Assembly (NCBI GenBank): GCA_903890265.1
Contig: CAITAM010000312.1
Coordinates: 1-14,807 of the forward strand
DNA: 14,807 bases
Source of the DNA: an uncultured Pseudomonadota bacterium
GTDB taxonomy: Bacteria; Pseudomonadota; Gammaproteobacteria; Steroidobacterales; Steroidobacteraceae
Direction of reading: 5' to 3'
Below the pieces are notes generated by a model. That model had not been told where the DNA came from, did not search any database, and worked only from the letters and a program-made list of their open reading frames with translations. A program made the position numbers and the translations under genes. Shown here piece after piece: positions 13,611 to 14,807 of the stretch. Each line of letters starts with the position of its first letter. The first letter of the stretch is position 1.

Positions 13611-14795
13611 TCAGCCGCGCGCGCGCAGCGCTCGAGCCGCCCGGTCGAGGCCGGACAGGGTCAGCGGGTACATCCGCCCCTCCAGGAGTTCGCGCGTCAT
13701 GGCGATGCTCTGGGTGTACTGCCAGCGATCTTCACGCTGCGGGTTGAGCCAGGCGACGTGCGGGAACGCATTCAGCAGGCGGCGCAGCCAGACCTGCCCG
13801 GCCTCCTCATTCCAGTGCTCGACGCTGCCACCCGGCTGGCTGATCTCGTAAGGACTCATGGTCGCGTCACCCACGAGTACGATCCGGTAATCGGGACCGT
13901 ACGTGCGCAGCAGATCCATCGTCGCATACCGCTCCGCATGCCGACGCCGGTTATCGACCCACAGCGACTCGTAGACGAAGTTGTGGAAGTAGTAATGCTT
14001 CAGGTAGCGGAATTCGGATCGGGCGGCACTGAAGAGCTCTTCGCACACCCTGACGTACGGATCCATGGAGCCGCCGACGTCGAGCAGCAGCAGGAGCTTC
14101 GTCGCATTTGTGCGCTCGGCGACCATCTTGAGATCGAGGAAGCCTGCGTTGCGAGCCGTCGCCGTGATGGTGCCGTCAAGATCAAGCTGGTCTGGCACGC
14201 CCTCCCGGGCAAATCGCCTCAGGCGGCGCAGCGCCATCTTGATATTCCGCGTGCCCAGCTCGATACGGTCATCGAGGTTACGGAATTCGCGCCGCTCCCA
14301 CACCTTCACCGCCGTGCCTTGACGTGACTCACCCCCGATCCGCACGCCCTCGGGATTGAACCCGTCGTTGCCGAATGGCGAGCGGCCACGCGTGCCGATC
14401 CACTTTGAACCGCCCTCGTGGCGACCCTTCTGCTCGGCGAGACGCTCAGCCAGCGTCTTCATCAGCGCCTCGAATCCGCCAAGCGATTCGATTTTCGCCC
14501 GTTCTTCCTCGGACAGCACGAGTGCGCCCATCGACTCCAGCCAGTCGCGTGGCACGTCGCCGCTTGCCAGCGCCGCGAACGTAGCCTCGGCGCCCTCAAA
14601 GTACTGCCCGTAGAGCGTGTCGAATCGATCGTAGTGCCGCTCATCCTTGACCAGGCACAGGCGCGCGAGCCAGTAGAACTCATCGACCGAATAGCTTGCG
14701 ACGCGCGCCGCCATGGCCTCGAGCAGGGTAAGGAATTCCGGGGGCGATACCGGCACACCCGCGGCCCGCAGGCCGAGAAAAAACCTAACGAGCAT
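13611..14795 (-). CDS. VWA-domain protein, CoxE-like family
   Basis: This is a cytoplasmic VWA protein of 394 residues, of the CoxE-like type (COG3825-like) whose members usually act with a MoxR-type AAA+ ATPase; the function is unknown. The N-terminal half (1–170) is helical and charged. The VWA domain lies in the C-terminal half and begins around ATKLLLLLDVGGSM, a metal-site motif with D239, G241 and S243, in which Gly replaces the first Ser of DxSxS. A second conserved block, VGDATMSPYE, holds D310 and T312. ATG 14795 gives the family N-terminus (FFLGLRAAGVPVSPPEF), with AGGA directly before it and only 12 more bases in the window. A partner ATPase, if present, would be upstream, outside the window. 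Confidence 0.88.
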   Translation of the reverse strand: MLVRFFLGLRAAGVPVSPPEFLTLLEAMAARVASYSVDEFYWLARLCLVKDERHYDRFDTLYGQYFEGAEATFAALASGDVPRDWLESMGALVLSEEERAKIESLGGFEALMKTLAERLAEQKGRHEGGSKWIGTRGRSPFGNDGFNPEGVRIGGESRQGTAVKVWERREFRNLDDRIELGTRNIKMALRRLRRFAREGVPDQLDLDGTITATARNAGFLDLKMVAERTNATKLLLLLDVGGSMDPYVRVCEELFSAARSEFRYLKHYYFHNFVYESLWVDNRRRHAERYATMDLLRTYGPDYRIVLVGDATMSPYEISQPGGSVEHWNEEAGQVWLRRLLNAFPHVAWLNPQREDRWQYTQSIAMTRELLEGRMYPLTLSGLDRAARALRARG

Positions 14796-14807
14796 TCCTG
14801 CGGTGCA

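Noticed and set aside
14190..14210. TGGCACG as the -24 element of a sigma-54 promoter
   Set aside because: It lies inside the VWA gene and no GC/TTGCA element follows at the required distance.
1..14807. Mobile elements, CRISPR arrays, tRNA or rRNA genes, or a new defence or biosynthetic system
   Set aside because: No transposase, integrase, direct-repeat array or tRNA-like fold was seen by eye; almost all sequence is taken up by conserved genes in a recognisable order.

Overview
The window is a dense, GC-rich stretch of conserved bacterial chromosome from a respiring, LPS-making gammaproteobacterium. It is not an enteric, because it has a cytochrome bc1 complex. The gene set and order match the murA–rpoN neighbourhood of Escherichia coli and Pseudomonas with several cassettes missing. 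The bc1 cytochrome b carries the PVWY form of the Qo motif often found in beta/gammaproteobacteria. I cannot name the genus.

Layout. Positions 1–2400 (minus strand) hold the bc1 operon petA (Rieske) – petB (cytochrome b) – petC (cytochrome c1, cut by the window start). A GC-rich 204-base divergent region (2401–2604) separates it from a DegS/AlgW-type envelope-stress protease on the plus strand (2605–3801). Tail to tail with that gene, on the minus strand, lie murA and, upstream of it, the BolA-family gene ibaG. Divergently from ibaG runs a compressed plus-strand operon, kdsD–kdsC–lptC–lptA–lptB–rpoN–hpf–rapZ (5452–11769). The last third holds a patatin-like phospholipase (minus), an exported PrxQ/Bcp-type peroxiredoxin (plus) and a CoxE-like VWA-domain protein (minus, reaching almost to the window end).

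How the genes fit together. kdsD and kdsC make Kdo, the sugar that joins lipid A to the LPS core. lptC, lptA and lptB supply the inner-membrane and periplasmic parts of the LPS export machine. murA commits UDP-GlcNAc to peptidoglycan, and RapZ in E. coli governs GlcN6P synthesis upstream of both polymers. The DegS-like protease is expected to sense misfolded outer-membrane proteins. The window is therefore mainly an envelope-building and envelope-surveillance locus, flanked by respiratory and redox genes.

Relative to relatives, mlaFEDCB (and yrbG) are missing between ibaG and kdsD, ptsN is missing between hpf and rapZ, and npr is missing after rapZ. A very strong hairpin sits in the hpf–rapZ gap. 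I see no mobile element, CRISPR array, tRNA or rRNA, and nothing I would call a new system. The points most worth a second look are the gene losses, the structured intergenic regions, the convergent overlap of rapZ with the patatin gene, and the less-studied patatin and VWA proteins. No gene-free stretch exceeds 300 bases.
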